Source: Anolis sagrei
Lineage: Eukaryota; Chordata; Lepidosauria; Squamata; Anolidae
NCBI RefSeq assembly: GCF_037176765.1
Contig: NC_090026.1
Location: 123,962,252-124,026,251, forward strand
DNA length: 64,000 nt
Direction: 5' to 3'
Under the pieces are notes generated by a model, which saw nothing but the letters and a program-made list of their open reading frames with translations, ran no database searches and was not told where the DNA came from. Numbering within the stretch: position 1 is the stretch's first letter; every line of letters begins with the position of its first letter. The translations under genes were made by a program, and so were the position numbers. Positions 1 to 20,591 of this stretch are shown here, piece after piece.

Positions 1-7802
<7,802 letters not shown>

Positions 7803-9945
7803 GCCAAGTCCTGGGCCCAACCGGTTCTTCACTTACTTGAGCTTCCTGTCCTTGCTCCAGCTGTAGAAAGCCCACTGAAAACCCTAAGATAGATCTGATC
7901 CTTCTAATGCCTCAGTGCGGACAGAGTCTACTTGAATTGAAGTGACTAATAAATCTGTAATATAGACAAATCTGTTAATGACCTAAACTAAAGTCTGTCC
8001 TTACCGAGGTACAAGTGAGAGTGACGTGAGAAACCCTTGGGTGATCCCTGGCGTGAGGTGTACAGAGACCAGCCGAGCCGCTGCAGATATCTGTGAGGTT
8101 CTTATTTCAGTTTTTATTTCCAAGGTTGTCATACATTCATCTGCCGAAGCTTGGTATGGAAACCCTTTCTCAGCCCTGCTGCTAACTTGTTCACAGTGTA
8201 AACAAACAAACAAAAACCTGCATGTACTGTACTTTGTTAATACATTCCACGTAGTAAATTTCGGCCACTTCTCAAGACAAATCTACTTAAGAGAGGAAAG
8301 AACCGTTGTAGAATTGAGTAGAACAGAGACCCCAGTGTAAGTCCAGGGGGTTGACTTGCTTAGGCTTGCTTTATGACTGCCTTTCAGCTGTGATCTTATA
8401 AGAAACCATTTTTGGTACTTGGAGTTTAAAGAAATCAGTAGATTGTGTGATTACAGGGTCAGTACAATGGTGCAGCGCATCATGATGGAGTATTTCAAAT
8501 TAACTAGAATTTTTAAAGTGTAACTTCTGTAGTCCATTCTGTCTCTCGAGATGGCACGCTGGTCATAATTCCACTTAACTGTGCTCTGTTTTGACATTTT
8601 TGCAAACTGTAGAAACTTTGCAGTGAATACTGTAGTCATGATAGCAAAAAAAAAAAAAAAAAAGGATTTGCAGGTTTTCCTCCAGTGGTTTTTTATATGC
8701 ATTTTTTTGGATATTTCTGTTGTCGTAAGTTGTATACAGCTTGATTTTTCTTTTCCACTGTTTCTAAAAAAAAACATTTTACAGCTTTTACATATTTTCA
8801 TTATAGTCTTGTAGAATCTAACTTATTGTATCCTGGAGGGAGGGAGGGAACATTTCAGTGTCTGGGCAAAGAAAAGCTGTCTTTGGTTTAGAAGTTTGAA
8901 CTGGAACACACCAACCCTGATGGCAAAATAAAATGGTTTTTATTTGACAGAGAAGCACAAGTGACTTTTCAAGAGGAAGTGAAATAAAAGTGTGCTTCCC
9001 TTCCCCAAAATTGAGCATCCTCACCTTCCTTTATGGTGGCTGTCAGTTTGCAAATGCAGCCAACGTGACATAGGGAGAAAAGATGAAGTAGTAACTCAGA
9101 TATTGGCTTTGCAGCATGGAAGTTGCTTCAGTAACTTACATTACACTGAGCACCATAAAGTAGGAAGGTATCTGGGCACCTGACGTACCAGTTGGCAATG
9201 CCAGTGTGTCCAGAAATGGAAATAGTGCCAACCATGCCAGAGAAAAACACCCAAAGGTGCTGGAGAAGACTACTCCCAAAATAGCCTTCTGAACCTTTAA
9301 ACTCATTGGGGTTTTTTTTCAGGGTTTCCTTCCTGTTTTCACTGACCATGGTTAAAGAAGTAAGATGGCAACACTTTTTGGTTAAGTTTCCTCTTGGGTG
9401 TTGTTTTTTTGGCTTCGTATACTAAGGAACTGTACAGAACCTTATGGGATTCCTATTCCCCATTATCACAGTGACTACCATGTTGCAAATGTAACATTTG
9501 GATTGGTCCTCTTTTATCTGCCTGTGCTCCAGATGAGATGCCACTGCTTAAACTGGTTCAGACTGGCGATCGCATGCACCTTTCCCCCTCTTTGGTATCA
9601 TTCATTATGTAAATTCCGTTTGTGCTCCCTTGCACATTTAGTGAAGTTGGTGAATTCATTGGTTCAACGGAAATGTAAATTGTTCTGAATTGTATTCCTC
9701 AATCGACCCCTGATTCTGGCTTCCGTGCTCTCCTTCATGTCGCCACTGAAAACAACTTTTAATCCTTCCCATTCTCCTCCTTTTCTTTATTTTTGATTTA
9801 TTTTAAAATCAGCCAAGAGTTTAACCTTGATTTTCTACAGTCCACGTAATGTCGTTTCAAGAAAGATTGACTGAGGGCCTGCAATGCCAAAAGGACAAAT
9901 ATGTATTTCACAGTTGTATAGAAATAAAAAAAAAACTTTAGGTAA
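7803..9945 (+). other. WDR48: Putative WDR48 3' UTR
   Basis: This is mostly non-repetitive sequence after the WDR48 stop, with three candidate poly(A) signals: AATAAA at 7948-7953, 8927-8932 and about 9923. The last would give a UTR of about 2.1 kb, close to the length I recall for mammalian WDR48, and it lies just before a CR1 copy. There is an internal poly-A run near 8645. The true end cannot be set without transcripts. Confidence 0.5.
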
Positions 9946-9964
9946 CATTTCCAAGCCGGTTTGG

Positions 9965-10607
9965 TTTTTTTTCTTCGTAAAGAAAATATATGATGTGGTG
10001 GCAAAAAAAGCCAATGGGATTTTGGCCTGCATCAATAGGAGCATAGTGTCTAGGTCCAGGGAAGTAATGCTACCCCTCTATTCTGCTTTGGTTAGACCAC
10101 ACCTGGAATATTGTGTCCAATTCTGGGCACCACAATTCAAGAGAGATATTGACAAGCTGGAATGTGTCCAGAGGAGGGCGACTAAAATGATTAAGGGTCT
10201 GCAGAACAAGCCCTATGAGGAGCGGCTTAAGGAGCTGGGTATGTTTAGCCTGAAGAAGAGAAGGCTGAGAGGAGATATGATAGCCATGTATAAATATGTG
10301 AGAGGAAGCCACAGGGAGGAGGGAGCAAGCTTGTTTTCTGCTTCCTTGGAGACTAGGACATGGAACAATGGCTTTAAACTACAAGAGAGGAGATTCCATC
10401 TGAACATGAGGAAGAACTTCCTGACTGTTCAGCAGTGGAACTCTCTGCCCTGGAGTGTGGTGGAGGCTCCTTCTTTGGAAGCTTTTAAACAGAGGCTGGA
10501 TGGCCATCTGTCAGGGGTGATTTGAATGCAATATTCCTGCTTCTTGGCAGGGGGTTGGACTGGATGGCCCATGAGGTCTCTTCCAACTCTATGATTCTAT
10601 GTAGTCT
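9965..10607 (+). mobile_element. CR1 LINE 3' part
   Basis: The open frame reads the CR1 reverse transcriptase C terminus: [60 protein letters not shown]. It is then followed by the CR1 3' UTR ending ctctatgattctatg. 5' truncated, fairly young. Confidence 0.92.
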
Positions 10608-11329
10608 TAATATTTGGACAGAACATTTAAGATGTCAAATACGAAAGGTTATATATAGTAGCATGGTTTGGATAGAAAAGTTGGACATTTTCGTATTTGA
10701 CTGTTGTGAAAACCTGAGTGCATTTATGTTATGGATTTGTGTGTAGACTATACTGCGGTATTGGCAATGTATATGACCTTATTTCAGCAAAGAGTCACAA
10801 ACTGGAACACTTATCAGGCTTCACTACCAGAGCCAGTGGGGTGCATGCTGGGAGTTACCGTCCAATAAGAAATCAGAAGTTGTCCAGACTTGTTCTTCCA
10901 TTCATTCCACCTTAACATAGAATGCAGAATTTGGATCTGTTTTCTTTTGATGATGGTTCTGTGGAGCACATGATGCATGGAGAACATTGCTTCAATTCCT
11001 TTCTGACATTCTGGAGTTTTTCCAGTCAACATAGGAAAAAAGGAAAAAAGATATGGCCCAGTTTAAAGCAGCTTCCTGCCAGCAACAGGAGTTATTTTGA
11101 AGTTGCTCCAGGCAATCTTTGCTGTCCTGCCTACCTTCTGAATTAGGCAGAACTGCTAAGGATGGGTACGCTTATGTGTATTGTATCCATCTCCCTTTCT
11201 GATTTGCCTTCAAACTGTTTTTGACCTAAGGTGACCCTGCCCCAGGGTTTTCTAGGCAAGTTTTAGAAGAGTTACATTTCCTTCCTCTGAAGCTGAGAAA
11301 GTGGTTTGCCCAAGGCCATCCAGCAGGTT

Positions 11330-11435
11330 TTATAGCCATCTGTCAGGGGTGCTTTGAATGCAATTTTCCTGCTTCTTGGCAGGGCGTTGGACTGGATGGA
11401 CCACAAGGTCTCTTCCAACTCTGTGATTCTATGGA
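11330..11435 (+). mobile_element. CR1 3' terminus
   Basis: Short 5'-truncated copy: gccatctgtcaggggtgctt to ctctgtgattctatgg. Confidence 0.85.
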
Positions 11436-12184
11436 ATTATTCGAACTGAGTCGTTGTCCAATGCTGAAATCACTAGCTGTGCTGTCATGTATATAGGCAG
11501 GCTAATACAATATACTCCGCTATGTACAAAGTTCATATACCTTTCATACTTCCAGTCTTTTCTCTTTACTTTCTTCTCAAGAACTTTTAACTATGGAATG
11601 TAAAGAATGATTCTTTACTCGGGATATGTTATGCTTAAAGCTAAGATAGACTGAAGTGCCATTTTTTTTGGAAAATGGGATTGCAGTAAGCCCCTTTACT
11701 GCATTAAAATGAAGTTCCTTTTAATGCTGTGTATGTTTACGTTTTATCCTATTCTAGGATTACATAGACTTTATGAAAATATTGGTGGTGCTAAGTGTGA
11801 TGCTTTGTGCTTTGAGAGTTGCTTTTCAACTTGAAATATGCACCCCTATTAGTTTCCTTTTCAAATAATTTCCACTCCAATGACATCTCATTTTTTTTTT
11901 CATTTTTGGATTTTGTATCTTTTACCAAGTCCACCAATATTCCTATTTGTGTATGGTACAATTTTGAATACAGAGAACGAGCACTGAATCTAAGATTTTT
12001 TTATTGGTACAGAAAGGTATGTGCATATCTCTTTACAGCTTGTGGAACCAATCACTGATGTTTGTAAAGAGGGCTGGGCACACAGAGAGAGTATTACAAA
12101 ACTTCTGTTACGAAGGGGAACCCCGGTCATGTTGAAGAAGGCCTGTAGAGTTGGAATCTGGTTTTTTTAAAAAATAACAACTTT
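11436..12184. other. Intergenic gap between convergent genes
   Basis: AT-rich unique-looking sequence between the ends of WDR48 and GORASP1. No gene or repeat recognised. Confidence 0.5.
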
Positions 12185-13679
12185 ACACATTGAAAAGCAT
12201 TTATTTCCAGTCTTCCAGGAAACTGAACCAGTGAATCAAAACTGATTCATAAAAACCATTCCAGAATAAGCGCTAGCTTGTGCTAAAAGGTAAATCTGAA
12301 GTTCCTCCATTATTTCCATTGAAAGAAAACATGTCCATTTTCAGTAGTGTTAGAGGTCCAAAGGAAGAACCAACCTCCTCTAGTGAGAAATGCAGTGGCT
12401 GACTTTCTCATTGGCATGCACCTCAAATGAGAATAGATTCTACCAATTACTCAAGTAGGTTAATAAAATGTTAACTTATTTCATCTTAGAATCTCAGCCT
12501 TGAATAGCTGAAAAAAGCTCTGGAGAACCTTTTGTGCAACATGTATTCCCAGTTAAAAGGTAAATATAAAATGAAATTGCTGAAGTATCCAATCTGAAGA
12601 AAACTGTTGGCCACAAAGTAGATTTCTGCATTAAAAAAAACAGTCGTATATGAGTAAACAGCAGTTGGAGGTTTGAAAGTACAGTTCAATCTAAGGGCAT
12701 GATCCAGCCTATTTGGCTCATAGGTATTCCTTACCAGGGCTTTCTGTCTTTAGCACACCCACATACTAATGTGAGGTCTCAAGGGTGAAGAAGGCATCAT
12801 ACATACATCAAACCACAATATAGCCTGCAATGTACAAAACTGCCTGTTGCATACAGTCAGCCCTCCATTGCCACTTGGGTTAGTGGCACAGGACCCATAC
12901 AAACGTGAAGAAAAAGCAAATCAAAAATTGGTATTTTTTTTAACCTGATGGAATACTTTAGAAATGTATAGTTCTTTTAAAATGGCTCCATGGTCAAGCT
13001 GCTGGAGATTGACCACAGAATTGCATTGGAGGGCCCAGACAGCCACTCTCTCTTGAAATCTCTAGGTTTTCCAGCATGATAGAAGGACTTAAGAGATTCC
13101 CAGACAGAACAATTTAATCCAATACTCAGAAGCCAAAACCTCAAATGTGGAGGGATGGCTACATGAGCAGTGTGGGATGAGGGCCTGAAACATGTCCTAA
13201 CAATCTGAAAGAATACTTCAACATATATTTTCCATTCTGAGTTGGGTCCTTCCTCAGTGTCTAAAACACTAGCTCAAGTTATAAAAATTATTCCTGTGAA
13301 ATCATTAAATAAGTTTTAAAAATCAAAGTCATTTCTAGTCTTGTAGGCTTTGAGCAAGGAACGTGCAGGCAGCTGTCAGAATTCAAACAAGAGGATGAAC
13401 TCCTCTGTTCTATCAACTACGCCCCTCCTGCGAGCCATTTTGGCAGTTGTTTCTATTCCTATAAAGCAGCACTTCACCAAAAAGCTTTTTCTCAAACTCA
13501 GCATTATTCTTGAGCACCATTTACCCAGATGTTCAAGGTTATGAGTCAGCAACCAATAGTGATTTGTGGGGGGGCGATGCCAGGGAAGGCAGCTTGGATC
13601 TTGTTGTAATGCATCTCAGGGCCAGCTTTGCAGGTCCAGGAATTATTAAAGCATCAGAAAGGGCTGTCAATGCTGAGGG
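12185..13679 (-). other. GORASP1: Putative GORASP1 3' UTR
   Basis: Minus-strand sequence downstream of the TAG, with a poly(A) signal AATAAA at 12200-12205 read on minus. A Tigger-like repeat (12854-13160) lies inside. The UTR end is inferred only from this signal. Confidence 0.4.
12854..13160. mobile_element. Tigger-like DNA transposon remnant
   Basis: Degraded terminal inverted repeats: cagtcagccctccattgcc on the left and tgtggagggatggct on the right. It falls in the putative GORASP1 3' UTR. Confidence 0.5.
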
Positions 13680-13924
13680 CTATGAAGCTTCTTCTCTCAG
13701 TTCCTCACTCTTTCTGTCATCAGTGTCACTCTGTAATGTTTTGGACAACGAGGAAGTCTCAGTCCCATCTGGGAGCAGACCCGTTTCTGGAGCACCACCA
13801 TCAAGGTGAGATGCAGCATTTACAGAGACGTCTGGGGATGGTAAAAGGGGGTCCAAAGGTCTTAATTCCTGTGAGGCTGGGCAAGATGATGTTGGATCTT
13901 CTGACACTGGAAGGGTGGCCTGAT
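13680..13924 (-). CDS. GORASP1: GORASP1 exon 9 with stop
   Basis: Codons 335-415: [20 protein letters not shown] and so on to [16 protein letters not shown] and TAG. Acceptor gtttgttttcag. The tail is poorly conserved across the family. It is placed by its open frame, its phase match to exon 8 and its position. Confidence 0.9.
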
Positions 13925-16900
13925 CTGAAAACAAACAAGCCACATATTTATTTAGCATGATTACCATAAATAGTAATTTAACCTACGAAATACAACTCAT
14001 TGCTGCCTCTGCCTGCCCAGAGTAGCAGAAATTTTGCATCTTCCTTTGCAAACTCTGAACTACCCAAACTACCCAAACACCTGACTCTCTAGACCAGTGG
14101 TTCTCAACCTGGGGTGCCCAGATGTTTTTGGCCTTCAACTCCCAGAAAACCTAACAGCTGGTAAACTGGCTGGGATTTCTAGGAGTTGTAGGCCAAAAAC
14201 ATCTGGGCACCCCAGGTTGAGAACCACTGCTCTAGACTTTTTCTCAGTCCTCAGGGCAGATTTTTGAGGGGTACAAGGGCAACAGTTCAAATGGAAGCCT
14301 CTCCTTTTTTTTCTGATTCTTTTGTTTTACCAATGAAAATCCCATGATAATGTTGGAAATCAACCATATCCTGCACAAGAACAGACCTCATCAAGTCCCC
14401 TGAGTCCCCACAGGGAGATAGGGTGGGATAAAATTTATTTTCCCTTAGTGGTCAGCTGTGAATTTGCACATACGGTATATTCCTGCGCTCGCGCAAGCAG
14501 CAATGGAAATTCTTGAGACTAATGTTAGAGTAGCCCTGCCCACCTTCCCCGTCCGTATAAATAGCCTGTGGGCGGGGCTACCCTCAGTTCTTCCAATCCG
14601 CCACTAAAAGCAGCAAGGAAATCAGAGACTGCATTGTAATCCCAGAAAACATAAGGAAATAACTTAAAGTTGCAATAACAAGCTTGGCTTTACCTTAAAA
14701 CAAAACAACAATGACTACTACCTCCTTTAAAAAGTGTGTGTCGTGCCCAAATAAGTATCCGGACAACGACGCACACCATAAAATTTATTTTTTATTATTA
14801 TAATATTAGACAGATGGCAGGAGAAAACCCTGCCCCCATTGGCCACTTTGTCCATCTTTCTCTCTGTTCTCTCCTCCTAAAACCTTTCTTGTTAGACCAA
14901 TCCATCTCAGGGACACGGCTCCTTTTCTGAGCACATGGCAAGCCCCTGAGTCCCCCATTTTGTTCTACCTTTTCTTCTTTTCCTGTGGACATGGAGAGAG
15001 GCAAGATGTCTGTTGCGAGTGAGTTAGATGGCTAGGCCCTGTTAACTTTCCCATCTAGATATGTAGTTCTTTGAATGATTCTGGCCATGAAACTCTTTGA
15101 ATAAAGTTTTTTTTTATAACTTTTAAAGCTTTACTCTGCTCCTGTATTGCTTAAGTCCTGCATCACTCTACTGGCACTAGAAGCTTCTGATCTGCTGAAC
15201 TGCTGCTACTGCTGTTGTTGCTGCTTCACCATTTCTATTTTCCCCCCTTTTGAGGGGAAATTATGCTGACAGATAGATCCTCTGCACCAACTCCCTGAAT
15301 GGCACGGGCCCTTCTGAAAGCAGTAACCAAATCCTGAGTATCAAGCTTGTTAAATAAGATTGGGCTCTATTCTCACATAACTTGCCAAGCTCTTCGGATT
15401 TCAGCAAGCGTCTTCAGTAAAACACTGAACTGGTTGAGCAAGTAACCTCTGCCCCTCCTGCCTTAGTTCTAGGGAGCTTACAGTGACCATATTCTAAGAG
15501 CAGCTCCAGGGCAAAGCAGAGAGTACAGCAGATGTGGCTGCCAGGCAAATTTTGATACCCCAGCTCTGTATTGCCCAGTTAATCACCTTTTATGCTGGAG
15601 AAGCATTATTCAAGCAATTGTGCCTGGAAAAGTATTGTGCAAGACAATAATAAAATACACAAGACTGCAGTCATTTTGCAGAATATTTCTATACCAAGGG
15701 CTTTTGAGGCCACACCATCAAGCAACGTAGTGTGCTTTCTAAATATATTATTTATCTACAGTATTTATACCCCGCCCTTCTCAACCCTAAAGAGAACTCA
15801 GAGCGGTCGTACAAAGGCAACAATTTGATACCATATACACAACCGATATAAAATAAACATATACATTAAAACATGAATTTAAAATCACATAAAGACTGAA
15901 ACACATTATTAAAATTATGATGCTTTTGACCACTGCATCTGGGCAGCCAGTCTGAGATTACATTGCCAAGTTTTACCAAGAATCGAGTTAATAAAACTGC
16001 CTACAATCACTGTCTCCAATTCAATCACACATTTCAAAAGTAAAAAAAAAGTTTTAAAACATGGTTACCCAAATGTGGCTGCTCTGCACCGTGAGTTTCT
16101 AAGCTGCCACTTGCCGTCAGAGTGTCTGTTAAGTTAAAAGTAGTAGAGGAAGAAGAAGGCACATTGATTGTTTTCACTAAGTCAATCAATTCAGGAAATG
16201 AAGCCCCAGACATATCTATGAAACCTGAAAGAGGGGAAAAGGGAACAGTCAGTCATTTATTATGCATATGAGAACTATGGAATTCAAAATGAAACTCCCT
16301 TCCCCCAAATACCAATCAAATGACGTGCAATTAAAGAGAACTCAGGTTAACATTTATTGTATATACTTGAGTATAAGCCTAGTTTTTCAGCCCCTTTTTT
16401 AGGTTTGAAAAAGCTCCCCTTGGCTTATAATTGAGTCAAAGTTATTTATTATTTTACTCTGTTATTATTATTATCTTTATTATAAAGTTAGAATAGTGTT
16501 AATCAGAGTTGGACAGTCTTATCTTAAATTAGTTTTATGTAAATATTCAAAAATGTTTAACCTACAGATGCCTCAATTAATGTAATTTTATTGGTATCTA
16601 TTTGTATTTTGAAATTTACCAGTATTTGCTGCATTTCCTACTCCCAACTTATACTTGAGTCAATATGTTTTCCCAGTTTTTTTCAGATAGAATTAGGTGC
16701 CTCGACTTATATTCGGACCAGCTTATACTTGAGTATATATTTATATTTTCCTCCCTTCAATCAAAAAAGCTTCATGGGCTGCTTGCAAATCATTAATGTG
16801 TCCACCTCACAATCTAAATTAACAGAAAACACATAAGGAAAAGGGGGATGGCAGTGAATGTAATGAATTACGCTCAATAGATGCTGTTAAGTATTTGGTA

Positions 16901-19900
16901 AGCTGCAAACAGACTCTTCAAAATGAACCACATTATTTGGGCTTTTCTGGAAGTGCTTCACATAATTAATTTCTGCTCCTACATTTCTTTATTTTAGAGA
17001 CATGCCAAATCAGTCTCAACTCCCTGTTTGTGAGACATGGGATATTTGTGGAGGAAGCGTGGCTCTTTCACATCTTAGTAGTGCTTCAATGCAGGAGGTC
17101 AGTCTAGATCTCCTTCAAGGACTATTCCTTTTCAGTGCCTTGCCCTGCTTCTCACTGCTCATGGAAGGAAAATCCATTATGTCAAGAGCTGCTTTTGTCA
17201 GATCAAAAGCACAGCCCCTTTTGAGCCAGATTTTTGCACAAGGATGCTTATGTCTTTCAAAATACCTGGATCCATGACTCTCTGGACCGGAGGAGGCGGG
17301 TGAAGAGAATTTTCTGATGGATACACAGTCACACTTTGAGTGGTGCTGTAATCATGGTCTGTGGATTCCTCACTTTGGACATTAGCTGCCAACAGAGGTG
17401 CCTGGAGAGAAAAAAGAAAGCACTCTTTTTCAGAAGGGGTTGCCCATTTCAGAATTAGGAACATTTTATACATTGCTATAGGGCAGGCATGGGCAAACTT
17501 GGGCCTTCCAGGTGTTTTGCACTTCAATTCCCAGTAGGCTGTTAGGAATTGTGGGAGTTGAAGTCCAAACCACCTGGCAGGCCCAAGTTTGTCCATGCCT
17601 GCTATAAGGAGATAGACAACATTTCATCAAATACCTAATTCACTGCATCGCCTTTTGGAATCCTTGATTATTTTGCCCTTGCATGAAAGGACAGATAATC
17701 ACTGCAGATTTCTTGCATTGTTGGGAGTGGGGAAAAAGAATTCTGCATGGTATTCTCATCATATTATGACATTCTAAGTGCTTTAGCCCACCTTGTAAGT
17801 CAAATAAAGTATAAGGGAAAAGGCTAATGTTGGAAGTACTAGGCACCACTGCTGTGTGTCATCTTTCATATCAAAATGCTTACCTCTGTATAGCCATTCG
17901 AAGGGGGCTCTGCAGGCGTGTCTCCTGATGGGGAAGGAGAAGCGGGACTGGCTTCTGTTTTTTTCTTCGGTACAGCAGGCTGCGTTGGGATTCTGTGCAA
18001 ATAGCCATATCCAATCCCACACCCTAAACTTTACAAGAAAGGAAACGGAAAAAGACCTTGTTAATCACAAACAGAAGCGTAGCTTCTCTTGTTGAAAGAA
18101 ATAAGAATAAGAACTGGTGGATCACAAGCCAGAAAAAGGTACAGAAAACGAACACGTAAAACTCCTCTGGGACTTCCGAATTCAGACAGACAGAGTTTTG
18201 GAGCACAATACTCCTGACCTCATGATCGTGTTAAAAAACAAAGTGTGGATTGCCGATGTTGCAATCCCAGGTGACAGCAGGAATGAAGAGTAACAACTGG
18301 AAAAGCTGACACGTTATGAGGATTTAAAGATCAAACTGCAAAGATTCTAGGACAAGCCAGTCAAGATGGTCCCAATGGTGATCGGCATACTAGGTGCAGT
18401 GCCTCAAGACCCTGGCCTGCACTTAAACACAATTGGCACTGACAAAATTACCCTCTGTCAGCTGCAAAAGGCCACCTTACTGGGATCTACACGCATTATT
18501 CACCGATACATCACACAGTCTTAAACACTTGGGAAGTATCCGACGTGTGATCCAATACAACGGCCAGCAGAGTGATTGCTGTGGACTCATCTTGTTGTGT
18601 TTCAAATATTAATACTTTATTTATAACCCACTCTATCTCCCTGAGGAGACTCAGGGCAGTTTCCAGTAAAATAAACACAAACGCAAACATTCAATACCAA
18701 AACAACAACTCACACTGGAAGGTAAAAACAATCTTGATAAAAATCATAAAAATGACAACTTAAATAAACATGACATAATACATCACAAACATTTACAACA
18801 TGATAAGTTATTTAAAACTCTTTAAAATAGACTAAAAAAAATAGAGTTAAGATGGTATACACTTCTAACAGGCAAAGGTGGGTATCTAACCGATGAGCAA
18901 GTGTATATAACCTCATTTTGTATATAACTATAAAATGAGAACACAGCAAATTATTATTATTAGTAGCACTCCACCACCATCTCCCAAAAGGGACTCGGGG
19001 TGGCTCACAGAAGCACTCCAAGTGCCACATGCAGACAACAAAACATAAGTATAAGTACAATGACATAAGTATAATCAAACTTAAAATCAAAGCAAACAGC
19101 AGTCCCTATTAGCCAAATGACTTCCGAATTATCCATAATATAAGAATCCATAATTTTGGCCCCCAAACTTGCCCACAACTTAGACATGAAGTCAATTTGT
19201 ACATAAATATATATATATGACATTTGGCATCCTCTACACACAGAGATCTGACTAGAAATGCTAACATCTCCCTCTGACAATATTAGCCGTTGACCAAAGT
19301 GAGGCACTGCCGCCTTCCCAGCCCCAAAGGTCACTGCCAGATGGCCCACGAACACAGATTCTCTTCACGCCTGCTCACATGGTGATGGGGAATTGTTTCA
19401 GAAGGCAAGAAGTGACTCAGAGGACAATGTGACAACTGGAGCAAGTTCCCTTCATTCTCACTCATATTCATCAATAACTCCATTCACTGTTTTAAGTCTG
19501 AAAACAGAAGCCTCTCCACATCTGAGCATGGAAATAATAGTTATGCTGGAAATGAAGAACCATCAATACTAGGGACAAAGGGAACCCTGTGGTGCTTGTC
19601 TGCCGTCTTGTTTTCACCTCTTGTGAATGTACATAACTCCAGATGTTTTTGTTTGCTGCATGCTCTCGCTCTTCTTCCCAAAAGTCTTTAGTGCTTTATG
19701 ACCCAAGTTTGAGAAGGAAACGCCATGAGGATTCTATTTCCAAATGCCTTCCACACAGACAAAAGAGTCAGCATTAGAGACTCTTCAACCAAACTTAGGT
19801 AACCCCTTTTTTTCTATCTACTCTTTTATTTGAGATAAAATCTGTGACAATAAAAGTAAATGTTTACTAACTTTACCATAGAGTCTCTGGATCATCAATT

Positions 19901-20542
19901 CTCACTGCCATCCTATTTTTGCAGGCTCCAGAAACCCAAAGAATTAGATGGCACTGCCACTTTCCCCTCTCAGACCAAGGTCCTAACGTGTCATTTTGAT
20001 CCAGGAGAACATCTAACAATCTGTCCACCCCAATTAAATTGTGGGATCTGGCCATGTCTGGAAGGACCCTGAGAGGAAGGAAAGTATGGCAATTTTGTGA
20101 TCCTCAGCACTCTGTTGTTGCCTGACTGAGCATTATCTAGAGCAGTGGTTCTTAACCTGTGGGTCCCCAGATGTTTTGGCCTTCAACTCCCAACAGCTGG
20201 TAAACTGGCTGGGATTTCTGGGAGTTGTAGGCCAAAACACCTGGGGACCCACAGGTTGAGAACCACTGATCTAGAGGCAATATGATCACCAGGAATGTAG
20301 TCATGATGCCCTTCAAGTAAGCAAATCTCCCCCACTCTTTTGAGTTTCAAGAGGTTAGACTTCTCAGCATACACACATGGAAGCAAATTGGAATTCACAG
20401 AGCACCAAGAATTGCAAAAACTATCTCAAACATCTAGTATCAACTTGTGATGTAACGTAGCTCACCCAACATGAGTCAATGTGTGGCAAGCTAGGAATAG
20501 CCCTACTTAATCTACCAAAGTGGACCTCAATTGGTATATATC

Positions 20543-20591
<49 letters not shown>

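Noticed and set aside
8451-8801. 116-residue minus frame in the WDR48 3' UTR
   Set aside because: Low-complexity Lys/Phe runs from poly-A/T tracts; no recognisable protein.
10070-10407. Minus-strand frames of 80 and 64 residues
   Set aside because: Shadows of the CR1 reverse-transcriptase frame.
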